The translations under genes and the position numbers were made by a program. The notes under the pieces were generated by a model, which did no database searches, had not been told where the DNA came from, and saw only the letters and a list, made by a program, of their open reading frames with translations. Below are positions 6,944-8,594 of a DNA stretch of 8,594 nucleotides, one piece after another. This stretch comes from Actinomycetota bacterium (GTDB taxonomy: Bacteria; Actinomycetota; Acidimicrobiia; Acidimicrobiales; JAFATL01). Positions within the stretch are counted from its first letter, which is position 1. Each line of letters opens with the position of its first letter. The stretch is taken from the NCBI GenBank assembly GCA_019243975.1, contig JAFATL010000165.1, positions 1-8,594 on the forward strand. The letters are read 5' to 3'.

Positions 6944-8037
6944 GACGCGCCATCCTGCCCGCGCTGCTGGGTCTGCTCACTCTCTCGGTGGGCGCGGTCG
7001 TGAGTGGTTCGGCCCACGCCGCCGGTGGCCAGGTCGTCGACGGCGTGTGGTGGTTGGCCCAGGTCGACGGCGGCACTCTGCCGCCTCCGCCCCAGGTGCC
7101 GGCCCACGGGCTGTGGGTGTCGAGTGCGGCATCAGGCCCCACCGCCATCTCGGCCGTGCACGTCGACGCCGCCAGCGATCAGATCGTGTCCTCCTTCACG
7201 CTGCACATCGCCAACCTCTACGCCGCCCCCGCCACGCCGGTCGCGCCTCTCCAGGTGCCGGTGCTGGCGTGCCCGACCACGGCGGCGTGGAAGCCGGTCG
7301 ACGCGTCGACGCCGGGGGCCTGGAACTCCCGGCCCGCCTACGACTGCGGCAAGGGTCAGGTGCAGGGCTCGCTGTCAGGTGACGGCAAGACGATGACGTT
7401 CGACCTGACCAGCTTGCAGGTGCCGGGCCAGGCGTTCGACGTCGCGCTGGTGCCGGGGGCGGCTCCCCCGCCGGTGCCGCAGGTGCCGGTTCCGGTTCCG
7501 GTGCCCGTCCCCGACACGCCGGTGTCGGGCAACACCCAGCCCACCTTCGACGTGACGTTCGTGCCGCCGACCCCGGCCGATGTCGTCATCGACAGCGTCG
7601 GTGACACGGGTCAGCCCGACGTGGCGTCGGCGCTCAGCGGGTCCGTCAGTGACAGTGCGCCCACGAGCACGGATGTCGCCCCCGCCCTCGACCTCCCCAG
7701 CACCCTTTCCGGACCCATCGGCTCCACCGCCGGGGTGGCCCGGCCGCTCGGGCCGCCCGTGGTCAACGTCCCCGTAGCCACCACCCGGGCCCTTGGCCCG
7801 CTCTCGACCACCAGCCCGCGCAAGCGCCTCCTGTTCGGCTTCGTGTTCGTCGACCTCATGATCTGGGCCTGGCGGGTGCTCTCGGCCGACTCCCGGGGCC
7901 GCGCGGTGGCGGCAACGGCGACCGTCCGGCGCCCCAGCCTCACCCTCTACGACGTGCCCGCCGCTCCCGCCACGCGGGTCACCGGCCACCACTTCGCCAA
8001 GACCGCGCGAGAGGGCCGGCCCCCGCCCCTTCGTTAG
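6940..8037 (+). CDS. Secreted, C-terminally membrane-anchored protein of unknown function with Val-Pro linker
   Basis: I do not recognise this 365-residue protein with confidence. The GTG at 6940 overlaps the preceding stop (GTGA) and gives a good signal peptide: RR at residues 2-3, a hydrophobic core, and a likely cut after SAHA at residue 27. Longer in-frame starts upstream would run inside the ATPase gene and bury the signal. Residues about 28-170 look like a compact beta-rich extracytoplasmic domain with a single cysteine pair, C111 and C136, and a pattern loosely like DNRLRE-type beta-sandwich domains. A Pro/Val linker follows (178-191), then about 95 Ser/Thr/Pro/Val-rich residues. Next come PRKR (293-296), one hydrophobic helix (about 297-313), and a basic tail of about 50 residues that should be cytosolic. 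Co-translation with the transporter suggests an accessory or envelope role. No catalytic motif is visible. Confidence 0.85.
   Translation: MRRAILPALLGLLTLSVGAVVSGSAHAAGGQVVDGVWWLAQVDGGTLPPPPQVPAHGLWVSSAASGPTAISAVHVDAASDQIVSSFTLHIANLYAAPATPVAPLQVPVLACPTTAAWKPVDASTPGAWNSRPAYDCGKGQVQGSLSGDGKTMTFDLTSLQVPGQAFDVALVPGAAPPPVPQVPVPVPVPVPDTPVSGNTQPTFDVTFVPPTPADVVIDSVGDTGQPDVASALSGSVSDSAPTSTDVAPALDLPSTLSGPIGSTAGVARPLGPPVVNVPVATTRALGPLSTTSPRKRLLFGFVFVDLMIWAWRVLSADSRGRAVAATATVRRPSLTLYDVPAAPATRVTGHHFAKTAREGRPPPLR
7471..7512 (+). repeat. Val-Pro dipeptide repeat
   Basis: Codons 178-191 of the secreted protein read as near-perfect alternating Pro and Val, with one Gln at 181. Five consecutive VP units (182-191) use the synonymous mix GTG/GTT/GTC and CCG/CCC. 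Such tracts form extended, protease-tolerant rods; here it separates the N-terminal domain from the membrane-proximal part. The DNA is a hexanucleotide-like repeat, so copy number may vary between strains. Confidence 0.75.
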
Positions 8038-8234
8038 TCCGCGTCGTCGGGTTCTCGGAGGACGCCGATCGCCTTCTCCACGGCCCGACGGGCGCGCGTG
8101 AGGCGCTTCTCCTCGACGGGGAGCTCGGTGCCCCCGGCGTCGATCGACTCGCGCAGGCGGACGATGGCCAGGTCGGCCAGCTCCTCGGCGATGGCCTCCA
8201 GCCGCGAGCGAATCTCGTCGAACTCACCGGGCAT
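8034..8234 (-). CDS. Small helical protein of unknown function next to an Fe-S oxidoreductase gene
   Basis: This 66-residue protein is mostly charged helix: residues about 4-30 and 40-60 are rich in Glu, Arg, Ala and Leu with heptad-like spacing, joined by a DAGGTELP turn at about 32-39. This suggests a helical hairpin or small coiled coil. It has no cysteines, signal peptide or membrane segment. The ATG lies 11 bases inside the 3' end of the upstream oxidoreductase gene, and GAGG sits six bases before it, so translational coupling is likely. Its TAA stop overlaps the TAG of the convergent secreted-protein gene by four bases. It may assist or regulate the oxidoreductase, but this rests only on position. 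The good ribosome site, G/C-rich third positions and clean gene overlap support a real gene. Confidence 0.72.
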   Translation of the reverse strand: MPGEFDEIRSRLEAIAEELADLAIVRLRESIDAGGTELPVEEKRLTRARRAVEKAIGVLREPDDAD

Positions 8235-8594
8235 GGAGTGCCTCGTCGACGAGCTCGAGGGGGTGCTTCACGATGAGCCCGGCGGCAGCCAGGTGCATGG
8301 CGCATCCCGGGTTGGCGCTGGCGACGACTGACGCGCCGGTGCGGGCGATGGCAGCGAGCTTGCGGGCGCGGATGTCGGCGGCCATGTCCGGGTGAATGGT
8401 GGCGTAGGCGCCACCGGCGCCGCAGCACAGGCCATCGTCGTCGAGCTCGCGCAGGTCGGCGTAGGGCGCCAGCACGGTGCGCACGTGCTGGTGCGCCTTC
8501 TGCACGTGACGGAGGTGGCACGGGTCCTGTATCGCGATCGGGTACGGCAGCCGCCGAGCTGCCGGCGGCAGTCTCTCCATCCGCGTCGCCAACC
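8224..8594 (-). CDS. (Fe-S)-binding oxidoreductase subunit, GlcF/CCG-domain type (C-terminal part)
   Basis: About 123 C-terminal residues are visible; the frame stays open to the window edge, so the 5' end lies outside. A TTG at 8592 could be read as a start but is almost certainly internal. The segment carries the second cysteine-rich (CCG) domain of the glycolate oxidase Fe-S subunit and heterodisulfide-reductase-like family: QDPCHLRH, then LCCGAGGAYATIHPDMA, then ANPGCAMHL. These cysteines are expected to bind an Fe-S or related metal centre. In GlcF the missing N-terminal part normally carries two 4Fe-4S ferredoxin motifs and passes electrons from an FAD oxidase (GlcD/GlcE) to the quinone pool. 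Other members of this domain family include LutA and GlpC, and this fragment alone cannot settle the substrate. It overlaps the 66-residue gene by 11 bases. Confidence 0.88.
   Translation of the reverse strand, partial: LATRMERLPPAARRLPYPIAIQDPCHLRHVQKAHQHVRTVLAPYADLRELDDDGLCCGAGGAYATIHPDMAADIRARKLAAIARTGASVVASANPGCAMHLAAAGLIVKHPLELVDEALHAR
8241..8244 (-). promoter_or_regulatory. Ribosome binding site (GAGG) for the 66-residue protein
   Basis: Read on the minus strand, GAGG precedes the ATG at 8234 by six bases. It lies inside the last codons of the Fe-S oxidoreductase gene. It supports both the reality of the small gene and the chosen start. Confidence 0.55.

Noticed and set aside
8590..8592. 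TTG as the start of the Fe-S oxidoreductase gene
   Set aside because: The frame remains open to the window edge, and the family requires an N-terminal ferredoxin and first CCG domain, so the gene is cut by the window end.

Overview
The window is gene-dense, very GC-rich DNA with third codon positions almost always G or C. Together with livF/livG-type paralogues and an AKKAAK-type basic tail, this points to a high-GC actinobacterium, most likely in or near Acidimicrobiia. That placement is an inference from composition and gene style; no rRNA or other marker gene is present. All of the sequence is coding. I see no tRNA, rRNA, CRISPR array, insertion sequence or intergenic gap over 300 bases.

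Bases 1-8037 (+ strand) hold a tightly overlapped four-gene unit. It starts with the 3' part of a type-I periplasmic-binding-fold substrate-binding protein (start upstream of the window). Next is a single-chain LivH-LivM permease with an added cytosolic tail ending in a CX2C...HXH motif. Third is a 1000-residue protein fusing a whole MFS-type transporter to two ABC ATPases in the order LivF-LivG, ending in a Lys/Ala/Arg-rich tail. Last is a secreted, C-terminally anchored protein with a Val-Pro stretch and no recognised function. Junctions are an 11-base overlap, an ATGA overlap and a GTGA overlap, so the four genes are probably co-transcribed and translationally coupled.

The first three gene products make a complete high-affinity ABC importer of the branched-chain amino acid/amide (HAAT) class from only three polypeptides. 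The unusual part is the physical attachment of a 12-helix MFS carrier to the ATPase chain. The substrate cannot be read from the sequence. The fourth protein could be an extracytoplasmic accessory or simply a co-expressed envelope protein.

Bases 8034-8594 (- strand) hold a convergent pair. One is the C-terminal part of a GlcF/CCG-type (Fe-S)-binding oxidoreductase subunit, whose 5' end lies beyond the window. The other is a 66-residue helical protein of unknown function that overlaps the end of that gene. The two convergent units overlap at their stop codons by four bases, and no clear intrinsic terminator separates them.
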